From Acestrorhynchus altus (Eukaryota; Chordata; Actinopteri; Characiformes; Acestrorhynchidae), in assembly GCA_034509495.1 (NCBI GenBank), contig CM067509.1:1033680-1097679 (forward strand): 64,000 nucleotides of DNA. The letters are read 5' to 3'. The number at the start of each line of letters is the position of its first letter. The stretch's first letter is position 1. This document shows, in pieces, positions 63,181 through 64,000 of this stretch. Under the pieces are notes generated by a model that saw only the letters and a list, made by a program, of their open reading frames with translations, made no database searches and was not told the origin of the DNA. The translations under genes and the position numbers were made by a program.

Positions 63181-64000
63181 TATATCTCCATTAAATGCTA
63201 TTAAATAAATTTTTTGAACGTATTTGATCTACTAGAGCATGATAAATCACTGTGCTGGTCACTTATTTATGTCAGTGTTACTGAGCTCTACTAGAGAATT
63301 TTGTGAGTTTTCCCAAGTGTGCAAGACACACCATATATTCAGCAAGCAAAGGCCCTGAACTGACAGACTATCACTGTCAAGTGTCATGATGGTGCTGTGC
63401 TATTTCCACCCTTCGGGCATTAAAACACCTGCACAGCACCCTCAAATGTCACCAACTCTCTTTATGGATGTGGTCGGCATGCAAGGGTGGGGGTGTGTGG
63501 TGTGGGCTTCTAGCTGAATTAAAGACCAGGTTTTGATGGAGCTGTCATCAAGCTGTACTGATTGCTCTAGGGTTTCTTTTGTCAGTCAACACTGGCCTTT
63601 TCAGACACGTCAGTCTATCTTCATGAGCAAGACACGCCGCCATGTACAGCTGTGATCTGGTGGTTAGCGTCAAAACATTACAAGGAACCCTGCTTCCCTT
63701 TATATTTCATTCCTACTCTGTTTGCTTCAACATTTCACTCAATTAGAAATCTATATTTAACTAGTGTGCCAATATTGCAACATTCACCAAAGTTGCCTTG
63801 AGGTTGGAGTTTTTGAAGAATAATATTCTATTGTGTATTAAAACATACAGATGGGTGACAAATTCAAAAACAAAAATGAAGAAAGGTGTAGAAAAACAAA
63901 ACCAGATGAGATGCTTCATAAAACATAAGATAAAAGTTAGTACTGCATTGTGTGCATACACGCATGTTGACTGAATCCCATCTTACACATTTCGTATTTG
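63181..64000. other. no gene recognised
   Basis: Unassigned flank after the last MITE copy. A 66-codon minus frame near the end is AT-driven and not convincing. Confidence 0.45.

Overview
This window looks like vertebrate, almost certainly teleost, genomic DNA. It is AT-rich and intron-dominated, with no operons or ribosome-binding sites. It is packed with fish-type repeats: Tc1-like transposons, LINE fragments, tRNA-like SINEs, and long (CA)n and (TA)n microsatellites. Several families resemble repeats I associate with otophysan fishes (characins, catfishes), but that is recall, not a search.

One protein-coding gene can be assembled with confidence. It lies on the minus strand and its four coding exons (20125-20008, 12115-12017, 10104-9974, 7918-7745) have canonical splice sites and compatible phases. 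They join into a 173-residue, 12-cysteine secreted or GPI-anchored Ly6/uPAR-domain protein that I identify as lypd6. A CpG-richer island at about 50.75-50.98 kb, with a GTGAGT donor in minus orientation, is a candidate non-coding first exon and promoter. If so, the gene spans about 43 kb and most of the window is its introns and flanks.

Layout. 0-7.7 kb: downstream flank and possible 3' UTR, with two ~520 bp Tc1 derivatives, a (CA)n tract and a SINE. 7.7-20.2 kb: coding exons, with introns holding SINE, MITE and Tc1 relics, a 36-bp minisatellite and an RTE-like LINE end beside a SINE that shares its tail. 20.2-50.7 kb: putative intron 1, with Tc1 pieces, a 1.16 kb minisatellite that has a 441-bp higher-order duplication (25.97-27.13 kb), LINE fragments (27.3-28.5 and 37.06-37.75 kb), a SINE with a perfect 9-bp target-site duplication, three further Tc1-family copies and a 1.4 kb 15-bp-unit minisatellite that ends just inside the putative first intron. 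50.75-50.98 kb: candidate promoter and exon 1. 51.0-51.6 kb: dense microsatellites. 51.6-64 kb: upstream flank with two LINE reverse-transcriptase relics, more microsatellites, a palindromic MITE and one unassigned candidate plus-strand coding exon at 59.8 kb.

I found no prokaryotic-type system, CRISPR array, rRNA or tRNA gene. The more interesting signals are the repeat-bracketed promoter island, the higher-order minisatellite that is open in three frames, inverted repeats flanking the start-codon exon, and a few strong transcription-factor-like palindromes.
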